From Taeniopygia guttata (taxonomy: Eukaryota; Chordata; Aves; Passeriformes; Estrildidae): a stretch of 64,000 nt of DNA. Of the stretch, positions 47,226 to 57,179 are shown in pieces. A program made the position numbers and the translations under genes. The notes beneath the pieces are model-generated. The model worked only from the letters and a program-made list of their open reading frames with translations, ran no database searches and was not told the origin of the DNA. Position 1 is the first letter of the stretch, and every line of letters starts with the position of its first letter. The stretch spans positions 21,949,063 through 22,013,062 of the forward strand of contig NC_133063.1 of NCBI RefSeq assembly GCF_048771995.1. The letters are read 5' to 3'.

Positions 47226-48057
47226 CCGCAGGGCAGATGCTCTGGCCGCTCCTTTACAGCTGGCTGGACAACCAAACATCGTCCAGCAGGCCAAGCTGAG
47301 CCATCAGCTGTTCCATCAAAATGCCCCAGGTCTGGTCCACCAATTCCACCTATAGCATGACCAGTCCAAGGCAATTGTGGCCGCATGCCCTGACTGCCAG
47401 GAGTCCACCTTACCAACTTTGGGCTCTGGAGTGAACCCTAGAGGACTCCGCAGTTGTGAGGTGTGGCAAACTGACATTATACATATAGATGAGTTCGGAA
47501 AATTCCAGCATGTGCATGTTTCCGTGGACACTTTCTCCGGGGCAGTCTTCGCCTCGGCCCACAGGGGGCAGAAGGCCGCAGATGCGCGAAAACACCTTAT
47601 GCAAGCATTCATGACCTTGGCGGTCCCCACCACCATCAAGACTGACAATGGCCCAGCCTATACTTCCACAGCGTTCAGTGAGTTTTTACAAGAATGGGGG
47701 GTTAACCATTGGACAGGAATTCCACACTCCCTCACTGGCCTGGCTGTGATAGAAAGGACCCATCAGACATTAAAGAAAGTCCTCCTTCGCCACTGGGGAG
47801 ATATCCGAGATTTATCACCACAGCTCAGGCTCTGCAAGGCCCTTTTCACTATTAACTTTTTGAATTGTTCTTTCAATAGGCCTGAACCGCCAGTCCTGTG
47901 CCATTTTAGACAGCATCAACAATTAAGACCCAATGAAATACCACCAGTGTTAATTAGAGATCCAGACTGGAGAAATCCAGAGTCCGTACCAGCTTGTCAC
48001 CTGAGGACATGGGTACGCATGTGCGTCCACGTCCTCAGGAGTCAGATGGATCCCTAA
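47226..48057 (+). pseudogene. ERV B: integrase
   Basis: The zinc-binding N-terminal part is present (LSHQLFHQNA near 47295 and CPDCQ near 47387), with a stop between them at about 47353. The catalytic core is open over 226 codons and shows all three acidic residues: Asp in QTDIIHID (47473-47475), Asp in KTDNGPAYT (47644-47646) and Glu in IERTHQTLKK (47752-47754), a D,D-35-E spacing. The C-terminal part follows to a stop at 48055-48057. It is the best preserved piece of provirus B but is not translatable as part of a complete pol. Confidence 0.9.
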
Positions 48058-48309
48058 GAAATGGGTCAAACCCTATACCCCTGAACAGAGAGTGAGTCAA
48101 TCACAGAGCACCTCCCCAGATACCTTGGAAGACCCCACAGATGATGCAGTTGTGTCAAACAGAAAACGCTGCAAGGGGAGAAGAGTCCCCTAATTCTTTC
48201 TATCCTTCATGTTGTTACAGCAAGTGGCATTTTCCTCCCATTGTTAATTTATTATGTGGTCTCATTTTCTTTCAGATTCACATTATGTCAACTTCTGTGT
48301 CCCTGTTCT
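48058..48309 (+). other. Pol-env junction of ERV B
   Basis: Sequence between the integrase stop and the recognisable env. It contains a basic short patch (NRKRCKGRRVP near 48165) and may include the env leader and a splice acceptor (ctttcag near 48278). No definite element was assigned. Confidence 0.4.
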
Positions 48310-48784
48310 TCATTTGACTCCAGTATGCAGCCCTCTACCAGTCCTGTTTGGACGCATGGATCATCCCACAGTCCCGGAAAAATGTATGGGTAACCCTAGC
48401 CCATGCCCTCCAGCAAGATCATTTGTGCCTTTCCACACAGAAAGAAAATCCTTTCCGCAGCAGAAAATACAATGACCAGCTGCCTGGTGGCGATTCCGTC
48501 TAAGTTGGAGGAGTATCCCACCTCGCTGCACACCCTCCAAACCCAAATCAACACCAAGAACCCTCCAAACAAGTGGGTTGAAATATTCAGGTATTGGGGG
48601 CTTGTCAACACTGCTAAAACACCCATTGTGAACCCTCTGGTGCTCTGGCAGAAATGGGTCTACAATCTGCCCTACCCTGACGCAGAGCCTCAAGAATTTG
48701 AATTATTGGCATCTGCATAAGCCACCTTCTGTGTTCACTTTGATTATGAGCCCAGTTCCTGCCGCAACCTATATGAAGATGTAA
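48310..48784 (+). pseudogene. ERV B: env surface subunit, N-terminal part
   Basis: One frame carries the conserved start-of-SU motif NVWVTLAHALQQDHLCLS near 48385-48440. Another, in 48474-48720, carries a Trp-rich stretch ending EPQEFELLASA, typical of the N-terminal SU of alpharetrovirus-like avian elements. The frame changes and a stop at 48718-48720 make it non-functional. The segment ends where an LTR starts at 48785. Confidence 0.7.
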
Positions 48785-49310
48785 TGTGGGAGAGGGTTCT
48801 GGGAACAGTCCCCCTGAGATGCCATGGGAGGCAACCAATGTGTGAGTTCCCGCCTCCCCCGATGTCAATCTTTCGTTATACCTTCTCCTTGTTCCTGTCC
48901 ATCATTATGTAAGCCATCCCTCAGTTCCAGAATGTTCCTTGTTCTCTGTACTCCCATTGGTACCTTCCTAATAGCCACTCCTTCCCCTTGTTCCCATTGG
49001 TTGTTATCCTATCACTTATCCTCCACTCTGCCCTTGAACCTTTCCCTCATTGGTTGTTGTACACCCCGACCCTCCCTCCCTGTTGCTGTTAAATACCTTA
49101 CCCCACCCTCAGCTCGGGGCTCTCAGAGCGAGCTCCCTTCTTGAGTGGTTGCTTTCCTTCACCCCCGACTTCGCCTTCCTCATAATAAACCCTCAAGAAA
49201 TCAAAGCTGCCTGATTTCCACCGACGACGAGGACCCACCATCGGTGGAAGCATCATCCTAGCTATTCGGCTCCTGTGAGACCTGTTCCACTGTGGCACTC
49301 TCAGTGGTCA
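48785..49310 (+). mobile_element. LTR within env region (same family as 45.6 kb)
   Basis: Begins TGTGGGAGAG and carries gagatgccatgggag, CCAAT-type boxes (cccattgg repeated near 48950-49040), a TATA-like ttaaata at 49089-49095 and AATAAA at 49184-49189. It is about the same length as the LTR at 45626 (near 525 bp). The preceding sequence is env-like rather than a polypurine tract, and env C-terminal sequence follows, so it looks like a solo LTR inserted into env, with loss of the middle of SU. No clear target duplication was seen. The right end could be 49310 or 49312. Confidence 0.75.
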
Positions 49311-50182
49311 CAGGACCTGGGTGCCGCAATGTAAGGCAACATAAGTTTGAGTTTCAGGCAAATCAGTGGTGCCAGTACGTCACCAAGATGGGTGTTCCCT
49401 CAACTGACCAAGGAATGTTTTTGATTTGCGGACATCAGGTATATCTCCAGGAATCCTCTCTCGCCTTCTCGGAAGTCCATGCGCTCTGGGGCGTCTCTCC
49501 CTCGCTTCCCCCAACATGACCCAAATTCCAATTCGGCAAGCAAGAAATAGAGCAAAATTTACTAAACGGAGTGCAAGTCAATTTGATGAACATTGCGATG
49601 CTGAAATTTACCATTGGGCAAAATCAAAAAGGGTTGCCGTCTATGTGTTCCTACCATGGTGGCGGCAGTCAAAGCACTAAGTGAATTAGGCAATCTAGAG
49701 TGTTGGATGACAAAGCAGGCGAATTTAATATCAACGGCCTTAAGTAACCTCCTCGAAGACGAGGAAATAACCAGGAAAGCTACCCTACAAAATCGGGCAG
49801 CTTTTGATTTTCTGCTGGCACACGGGCATGGGTGTCAGGAGTTTGAGGGTCTATGCTGTTTCAACTTGTCATCAAAGAGCCAAAGTGTCCACGCGTCCAT
49901 CTGAGAGATGAAGAGCCTGATTGGCGGTGTTCAACAAGAATATGAGGACTGGTTTAGGGACATGTTTAAAAACTGGACCCTTTCCGGGTGGATGGTATCC
50001 ATTATAAAAGACATTGCATATCTCGTTGTTATTTTCTTTGTTTCGTTAGCATTCGGAATTCTGAAGCGAATCATTTCCACCGTCACCACCAATTCTACGG
50101 CTTCAAAAATCGTAGTCGCCACCGCTTTCACTGCGGAAAACCAATGGTGGGAAAGCAACAGAGAAGCTGGCACTGAGGTCTA
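49311..50182 (+). pseudogene. ERV B: env SU end and transmembrane subunit
   Basis: The first part has the SU C-terminus (GMFLICGHQVYL near 49420) and then a basic cleavage-site-like region (RQARNRAKFTKR near 49540). The TM part from about 49650 shows a heptad-rich helix, the conserved LQNRAAFDFLLAHG block, a C-X6-CC motif (CQEFEGLCC near 49835) and a membrane span (IAYLVVIFFVSLAFGIL near 50015-50065), ending at a stop near 50182. The C-X6-CC type and the helix block are those of alpharetrovirus/gammaretrovirus-like env, combined here with a class II pol. Frame changes near 49500 and 49650 and a stop at 49902-49904 break the gene. Confidence 0.8.
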
Positions 50183-50232
50183 ATAACCACAATTTCATCT
50201 TTCCCCAAGGTTCCAACGAATATATTAAACAT

Positions 50233-50244
50233 AAAAGGGAGAGA
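50233..50244 (+). other. Polypurine tract of ERV B
   Basis: A purine run (aaaagggagaga) directly before a TG that begins LTR-like sequence, the expected position for plus-strand priming. Confidence 0.65.
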
Positions 50245-50600
50245 TGTGGTGTGTGTGTGTTTTGTAAGATTTTGCAGTGTTTTATTATATGAGTTAGAAG
50301 TTTATTGTTAGAAAGTTTCACAGCTACAATTACTTCTGCAAAAGTTAATGTTATAATACACATTACATGACCTCTATTTTAATATTTTGTGAAAGCCTAA
50401 ACTATAATATATATCACACCAAGATATACAATCTACACAGAGATTAGGGTATTAACCATAAAAGGCTGACAAATTATACTGTATCAAAAGCAGTTTAAAA
50501 GAGATTACAAACTGTACTATATAAAAATAATTTACTAAAGCAAATAACAGCAAAAGCCAATAACTACATAAATTATTCATAACAATCAGTTAAAAACTGG
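50245..50600 (+). mobile_element. 3' LTR of ERV B (partial, edges uncertain)
   Basis: Starts TGTGGTGTGTGTG after the polypurine tract. It is AT-rich, with a TATA-like ctatataaaaa near 50517-50527. It differs completely from the GC-rich 525-bp LTRs at 45.6 and 48.8 kb, which supports those being insertions. No matching 5' LTR was found upstream of 43.2 kb. The right end is not clear because a different retroviral fragment follows. Confidence 0.6.
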
Positions 50601-50609
50601 TTTCTGCAT

Positions 50610-50890
50610 ATGGGATTATGAAGGCAGTGGACTTCGATAGGGGAACACGTTATACAGGGGGATCCTTCAAGGGATTATGGCTGCTTTGAGATTTCAGTGA
50701 GACCTCCATACCCCCTGGAACCCTGAGAATTCAGGTCAAGTAGAAAGGATGAATGGAGGAATAAGCACCCTTTGAAGCTGGTGACAGAAACTAAGATGCC
50801 ATGGGTACAGCTTTTGCCATTAGCTTTGGCAAGAATGAGAGCCAAAGCCATGGGAATATTCAATTATTCCCCTTTGAATTGTTTGAGATT
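50610..50890 (+). pseudogene. Gammaretrovirus-like integrase fragment (class I ERV)
   Basis: Three frames together show the landmarks of a class I retroviral integrase core: DRGTRYTGGSFK near 50635, then HTPWNPENSGQVERMN near 50708-50755 (with the catalytic Glu), and KLVTETKMPWVQLLPLAL near 50778-50830 followed by FNYSP. Stops and frameshifts separate them. This is unlike the integrase at 47.4 kb and must come from another element. No LTR belonging to it was identified. Confidence 0.8.
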
Positions 50891-51867
50891 CTTACCTTGT
50901 TCATTTTCAAGGTGGCAGAAAGGAGAAGATCTATATTTAAACTAGTACATAGCCAGGATGCCATGCCTTGTGAAATCTCTTTGACAGGAAGCCCAGTTAG
51001 CACCGACGCTGCCTTTGGACTTTGCCTTTCATAACATCCAACTGGGATTTCAGAGAGAGCAGCCAGGAGATCTGAACATGGATGGAACCATCACACTCAA
51101 GTCAAAGTCTTGAAAGCCCCAAAGATTTGGACATCTCAGCTGGAAGAAAAGCACAGGAGACCTAGGCTATCAGTAGCCATGGACAAGGACTTCTAGTGAT
51201 TAATGGGTAAATACATACAGTTAATATGAACTGTAATTATCTACTTTATTTTCTGTATTTACTTGCCATATTTGGTGCAGGGACCAGACATGAAAAAGTC
51301 GGCAGGAGATGTTTCAAATGGTCCACATTGTGAAAAAGGGTTAATAATAGCTAGGGTTTGTGAAGACAAATTGAGAAGAAGAGGAGGGATTGAGAGGAAG
51401 GATGTGTGCTAATGTCTTTACAAATAATTTAATGGTTGATACTGATTACAAGTAATTGAATGGTAGAGACATTAATGGGTCTTAATGTCTCTACTGACTT
51501 CGGGCAGCACGTTTGTTGCAGAGCTCACACAGTTTGGCTCCTGAGATAGACAAGTGGGTCTGCACAAGCCTGAACTTCAGAACTTTGGGGTAGACCAGGA
51601 GGTTCGAGGTGGGATATGGTGTAGGCGGTTCAGGAAGGCTGTACCTCAGACAAAGGGGAAAGGCAGAGGGCAAACTGCGGCCTGGAGTTTAGGATAAAAT
51701 GAGGCTGTGCCCTCTGAAACACCAAGAGAGAAAACCCCACGGTCATGTGCCCCGGTTGAATTTTCTCCCTTTATTAGAATAAAGGTGAAGGGACTCATCT
51801 GTCACCTTTCCAGACATAAACCCCAGCGTTTGTGGATTTTCCTGACACCAGGAAAGCGTGGACTCTC
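50891..51867. other. Unassigned stretch after the retroviral cluster
   Basis: No coding feature or named repeat was recognised. It may contain more decayed retroviral sequence after the integrase fragment, but I cannot support that. Confidence 0.4.
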
Positions 51868-51985
51868 CCCCTTTGGAAACATCCCAAGCCCACCTGGATG
51901 TGTTCCTCTGCCACCTGCTCCAGGTGACTCTGCCTTGGCAGGGGGCTGCACAGGTGATCTCAACCCTGCGATTCTGTGATTCAGC
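51868..51985 (+). mobile_element. CR1 LINE 3' tail
   Basis: Landmarks: ggaaacatcccaagcccacc, tggatgtgttcctctgccac, ctgctccaggtgactctgcc, ttggcagggggctgcacagg and the terminal gcgattctgtgattc. It lies directly to the left of a CpG-rich island. Confidence 0.9.
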
Positions 51986-51989
51986 TTCC

Positions 51990-52420
51990 CACACACACCA
52001 GCCGCTCCCACACCTCCTCCGCTCTCCCGCATCCCGCGGGGGTCCTGCCCCTGACCCCGGCACCTCCCCACAGCGCCAGCCGGACACGCTGCGGGCCCGT
52101 CCCTCCCTCCGCGGGTGTGCGCTGCCTCCAGCCCCCAACGACCCCTCCGTCCTCCGCACCGCACCTCCCGGCTCTCTGCGGCCCCGGCCCTCCCCACGGA
52201 CCCGCCGCCGCCCCGTCCGGCCGCCCTTTCACCCTCGCCCCTCAGCAGGGGCAAAACCAGCACCGACACCGCACCAAGGATGGCGGCACGGGCGGAGCCT
52301 CCCTCACCCACACGCGGCCCCGGCGGAGCGGCAGCCTCCCTGCCCACCACTGGATGGAGCCGTGTCCCGGCCAGACGGGGCAGGAAGGGCGTCAGAGATG
52401 CTGAATGTGGGCAAAACATC
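51990..52420. promoter_or_regulatory. CpG-rich island without an assigned gene
   Basis: About 430 bp of GC-rich sequence with many CpG dinucleotides, in contrast to the AT-rich flanks. It contains ggatggcggcacgggcgg near 52278. It could be a promoter or the remnant of one. Long open frames on both strands here are expected from GC content and are not evidence of coding. It lies between two CR1 pieces. Confidence 0.5.
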
Positions 52421-52483
52421 AATGTTATGTCCTGGCCATGGTATGGCAGCAGGGCCAGGGCAGTCATTGTCCCCCTGCATTCG

Positions 52484-52575
52484 GCACTGGAGAGGCCACA
52501 CCTCAAGTGCTGTGTCCAGTTCTGGGCCCCTCAATTCAGGAAGGACACTGAGGGGCTGGAGTGTGTCCAAAACAT
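52484..52575 (+). mobile_element. CR1 LINE internal fragment
   Basis: Matches a CR1 segment upstream of the 3' tail: ccacacctcaagtgctgtgt, ccagttctgggcccctcaat and ggacactgaggggctggagt. It lacks the 3' end. Relative to the tail at 51868 the parts are in reversed order, so these are separate insertions. Confidence 0.85.
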
Positions 52576-52807
52576 GTCTTCAAGTCTCTTAATCATTTCA
52601 CCTTCTCCCATTTGACCTGTCTGCTTGGAAGTGAGGAACTCTGTTTGCAACCCCTACCAAATAGGGATACTATTTAGACTAAGACCTTTTTCCTGACTTT
52701 GGCTATGCAGAAATGGGAATGATTTTGTTTTCACTGGAAAAGAGCTAGAGTTTCTGATGGGATTTCTCAGTTTGGACCTTTCTGAAAGCTCCTGCACTTG
52801 CCTTGGT

Positions 52808-52932
52808 GGTTTGGGGCTGTATTGCAAAGCAAAGACAGAAGAATGACTGCAGCCAGGGAAAGAGAGGGTTTGCACCTGGCCCTGCCGTGCGGAGCCCAGC
52901 CAGCCCCGGGAGCCGCCCTGCCCATGCTGTGT
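52808..52932. repeat. Copy 1 of the HSFY-like gene's upstream block
   Basis: About 125 bp nearly identical to 56908-57033, the sequence just upstream of the HSFY-like gene (shared words include ctgcagccagggaaagagag, ggtttgcacctggccctgcc and agccagccccgggagccgcc). The homology stops at the point where the second copy enters the very GC-rich promoter. It may be a truncated duplicate of that promoter or a small repeat family. Confidence 0.85.
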
Positions 52933-53201
52933 ATGGCTGCTTGAGCCATAATATCCTGCTGCTCAGCTTCCTTGAGAAAAGCTGCCATTTCTTTGGGAAA
53001 GGGCTCTTCACTAACAGTTTGACTCACAAGTGGCTCATTGATGTCTCTGTAATTCCCAAGTCCTTTCAGATCTACAGTTGCCTTTTAGGGATGTACCCCT
53101 GTTGCTCCTTTGATTTCTGTGGCATCCTCTTTGCCTACCATTTTCAGGAATGAGCAAGGTTCAACGGAAGGACTTGTCTTTCTTACTTCATCCTGGGTCA
53201 T
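52923..53201 (-). pseudogene. Unidentified coding-like segment (one in-frame stop)
   Basis: On the minus strand, 93 codons from an ATG at 53199-53201 run in one frame with a single TAA (53085-53087). The translation looks protein-like: MTQDEVRKTSPSVEPCSFLK before the stop; then GLGNYRDINEPLVSQTVSEE and FPKEMAAFLKEAEQQDIMAQ after it. It ends where the duplicated block at 52808-52932 begins. I do not recognise the family. A retrocopy or exon fragment with one nonsense mutation is the simplest reading. Confidence 0.4.
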
Positions 53202-56200
53202 TTAATTTGAAAAGTTTTACACTTGGATTTTCAACAGTGAATTGTCATTGGCCAAGACTTCAAAATCTCTCTGCATACTCGTGTTTCAACGTGAAAGTTT
53301 TTACTCCAAAATAGTATCTTTCACTGAATTTTAGTAAAAAATTAAATGGGAGAAAAGTCTTCCACTTAGTGTTTTTGCTTCATCAAAATTCCATGAAAAT
53401 ACCATATTGATCCAGAACACAGTGCTTTATTTGGATACTCCTGAAAACTCCATGCCTTCCTTCTCCCCTTCCTTTGCTCAATGCAAGGAATACCAACATT
53501 TCTTATGCCATATTTGTTGCCAATGTGTTTGTTTGAAGATCATGCATTTAGTAATGTTATGTTAAAATCATCTGATCTGGAATCCCTTCCCAACTTCAAA
53601 ATTCACACACTTCATTTGTTACTCCAGCTGCACCAGACCTAGACGTCTCTTTCATCTACTTTCTCTGTTGTAATTGACCAGTCCTTACTCTCTTTGATCA
53701 CTGATTTGGTCAAATAAGACTAAAATGCAATGATCCCTTGAAACATGGTGATCTAGTCAGTATTATTTCATATTTTCCCATTTATTAGGTATCAAGACTT
53801 AATTCTGTCATTTAATAAATATCTTCAATGATATGAAATGAATAGAGACCCTCAGCTTTAAGAGGCAGGAGACATGAATTCCATTCAAATTGGCCCAGTA
53901 ATATTTATTTTATCTTCAGAGTGACTCATGAACTGTTTCAAGTTTAGATAAGCAATTAATGCATCCATGACTCTTAAGAGACAGCGAAAAGATGATTTTG
54001 AGCAAGCAAATAATGGCCTTCTTTGGCACGCAGCAGACTCTGTAGTTTTCGCTACATTTTGTGAGTTTTAAAGAAGTAAATGGAGAAAAAAAAAATCTTG
54101 TATGTTTGGAAGTATCATATATAAATATGCAATTGTTAATGTGAGAATCTACCGTGTATCCTGCTTAATGATACATGTAGTTGTGCTGGTTTTTTATTTG
54201 CTCATAGGCATGTTTGTGTAAATAACCCCATGTGAAGGATTTTTTCTAACTCTTCGCAGGAATATTTAAGTGTGATTTATATTCATGCTCTAACCCCTGT
54301 GTGCTGTGGAAAGAACACTGGTGCCTATATAATGTGTTTTCCTTTTACAAAAAACTCTTTTTTCCTATTAATTTCCAACTTGTTCCCTGTTCTGCTTGGG
54401 TCAACAGAGCAGTGCCACTCTGTCTCCATCTGGAATGTGTCTGTCCCTTTCTTCTTCGTGTTCCAAAATCACTTTCAATCCCTGTCTCCCACAGCTCTGC
54501 TGGATGAGAAATAATTGCAGCAGCAGTTCATGATCTCAATACCTGTGCATTATTTGCTGCCATTCTGCAGAACCCAGTAGAGATGTGTAGGCTGCGCAAC
54601 AATTGGTGGATTTCTCTATTTTCACACCTATATATTGTCATGGATTTAATGCTGCTTCTGCTCCCAAAGTCTCTCTAGGTCCATTTATCTACTGCTATTG
54701 CTCAGGGCACAGCATACCCAGTGCTTTTCAGCTGGAACAGAATTGTTTTAGCAAACATCTGTGTGAATGCTTATGCAGATACAGTATAAGATAGGTTTAG
54801 GAGAGCTGCATCATACAAAACAAGAAGAGTGTGCATTTTTAGGAGAATCTGAAGAAGAAGAGAGGTAGTTCTTACACACTGGACAAGAGCTCAAAGTGCC
54901 TATTGTTACAGAGCACCCTGCAGATCATCCTGTGCTGCCTTTGCGCTCAGCCTGAGGTGCCACGTGCTGGTCTCTGGGCTTGTGCATTGCCAAGGAGATC
55001 CCCGTGGAGGGCACTCTACAGCCCCATGAACGCACAAGAACTTTATGACACACTTAAGCCTCAGACACAAAAACCCCTAAACCAAAGTAAAACACCACAA
55101 CAAACAAAAAAACCCCCAAGCAAACAAAAAACCCATGGAAATTTATTTACAAGTTATAATCAGTTGTCTCGTGTCCCCTCCATTCTGTTATCCAAACCAC
55201 TGTCAATGTTAAGACAGAAGGACAAAGAGAGGGTTTAGCAGGACTGACAAAGTTTTGGTATGGGTGGAGCCTGTTGGCGCTGCCTTTCGGTAGGGATGGA
55301 TGGCACAGCCCCGGGCCATGGCAGAGCAGCCTCCTGTGCACCTGCAGTGGGGTTCAGCAGCAGTTTAAGCCACTCTCACCCTGCATTGCCCAAGGGCTGC
55401 TCTGGCAGCGTCCTCAGCTCTCTCTTGCCCCCTTTCCTTCCGTGCTACCCCGGCAGCTGAAAGCCAAGCTGGCCAAGGGGGTGTCTGTGCTCTCAGCACA
55501 GTTTGGTTCTACTGTTCGAAGACTTGTGCTGCCACACGCTGGGGAATCTGCGGCTGAAAGCTTCACTGGAGTACAACAAACAGAGGGCCTGACAAGAGGG
55601 GAAAGGACCCTGAGGTCAGGCAAGAGATGAAGGGAAAAGGGGAACGGAAAAGGAGAGAAGAGAAAATTCACAGGGCTTGATACTTAAATCTTCCTGCAAA
55701 TTTTGCATACAACTATTGTTCTGGATTCCCAAAAGATCAACGGTGTCTGAGTTTATTAGTAAATAAAAGAGATGAAAAAGAATATTTAGTTGTTCATTGG
55801 CTATTCTGAGCACTGATGATTTTGGGATCTGAAGGGAGATGCAGTATGTGACCATGTTACTGAAAAAATATATAAATATGCATATAAAAATGTGGAAATC
55901 AGAACCACAGCATGAAAAACAAAAGGTCAAATCAATTCTGACATTTCCTAATTTTGAAAGTAAAGAATCTGTGCTACAGGTTTGCTAAAATTCTTGTAGG
56001 TACTTTTATATGTACTACAAGCATGCAAAACTTCAGAATGAGATTTTCAAAAGCAGTATGTCTTCACCATGTTCTAACAGTTTTCCAAACAGTTAGAGAC
56101 AACAAAAATATTAAAATTCTGGAAGCTCTCAAACCCTTTCATCTCAGTCTAATCCTGAAAATAAATGTATGTTATGTGTCTTCTGAAAAATAGGCATAAT

Positions 56201-56552
56201 TATATTCTGTTAAGGAGAATTTTTTATTCTTTTTTTTCTTTTTTTTTCCTGGTTCTTTTTTTTTTTGTTGTTGTTGTTGTTTAATCAGCTGTCTAGTGCT
56301 GGAAACAAAGCAAGATCTTTCTTGTGGCATAGAATAGCAGCAGAAAGAAGAATTTAATAGACTGTATTTAGAGCTTCGTTTTTCTTACCGGTTATTTTTG
56401 CTGGAATTGCTGGACAGCCAAACTGATAGGATATGGATGGAGCAATGGATGATGGCTACCCCAGCTTTACCAAGCCTTTGAGAGTGTTTCCTACAGAATG
56501 CTTAAACACAAATTGCCAAAATGCCCAGCAAGGAAGACTGAAAAACGGATGA
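53202..56552. other. Intergenic stretch, nothing recognised
   Basis: AT-rich unique sequence. A T-rich tract with (GTT)n lies at 56220-56282. Open frames near 54.9-55.6 kb are short and without family features. No RNA gene or named transposon was seen. Confidence 0.6.
56220..56282. repeat. T-rich tract with (TTG)n microsatellite
   Basis: T runs broken by C and G, ending in about five GTT units (56265-56280). Confidence 0.9.
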
Positions 56553-56875
56553 GGAGTGTCATCAGTAGCACAAAATAGAGCTGGAGGTAAGGCAGGAGTG
56601 CTCTGACCCCCAGAGGCTGATCCTGGGGCAGATACTCTTTAATGTCTTCATTCGTGGCCAAGCTGGAGGAGCAGTTTACCCTCAGCAAGTCTGCAGACAA
56701 TATGAAACTGGCAAGGGCAGCTGATAGCTCAAATGCTTTTGCCATTTAAAGGGACCTCAGCATGCTAAAGAATTGGCCTGAGGGGAATCTGATGGCCTTC
56801 AACAAAGGGAAATGAGAAGTCTTGGACTTGGACAGGAATAACCCCAGGCAACAAGAGCTGCAGGAGGCTAACTGC
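56553..56875 (+). mobile_element. CR1 LINE internal fragment
   Basis: Landmarks from the RT-coding part of CR1 in order: gtcatcagtagcacaaaa, taccctcagcaagtctgcag, acaatatgaaactggcaagg, gaatctgatggccttcaaca and aggaataaccccaggcaaca. The 3' tail is missing. It lies directly upstream of the HSFY-like promoter block. Confidence 0.85.
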
Positions 56876-56907
56876 CTGGGAAGCAGCTTTTTATTTTCCT
56901 TCCTTGC

Positions 56908-57179
56908 TGGCTTGGGATTGGGCTGCAAAGCAAAGGCAGAAGGATGGCTGCAGCCAGGGAAAGAGAGGGTTTGCACCTGGCCCTGCCGTGCCGAGCCCGG
57001 CCAGCCCCGGGAGCCGCCCCGCCCGCGCTGTGCCCGCGGCCCCGGCTCTGCCGCGCTCGTCCCGCCGAGTCCGGCCCGCGCCGGGGCCCGAGCGCAGCGC
57101 CCCCCTCAGGCCGCGCGCCGCCGGCGCAGCCGCGGCCGTTGCGCTGTGGCCGTTGTGGCGGCACTCGGCGATCGGCACC
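56908..57179 (+). promoter_or_regulatory. CpG-island promoter/5' UTR of HSFY-like gene
   Basis: The first about 125 bp is copy 2 of the block at 52808. It then becomes extremely GC- and CpG-rich up to the ATG at 57180, and the CpG richness continues through exon 1. There is no TATA box, as is common for CpG-island promoters. The context before the ATG (ggcacc) is a good Kozak match with A at -3. Confidence 0.6.

Noticed and set aside
51743..52615. Long open frames (up to 244 codons) on both strands
   Set aside because: They overlap each other in the CpG island and CR1 tail. GC-rich sequence has few stops, and no domain is seen.
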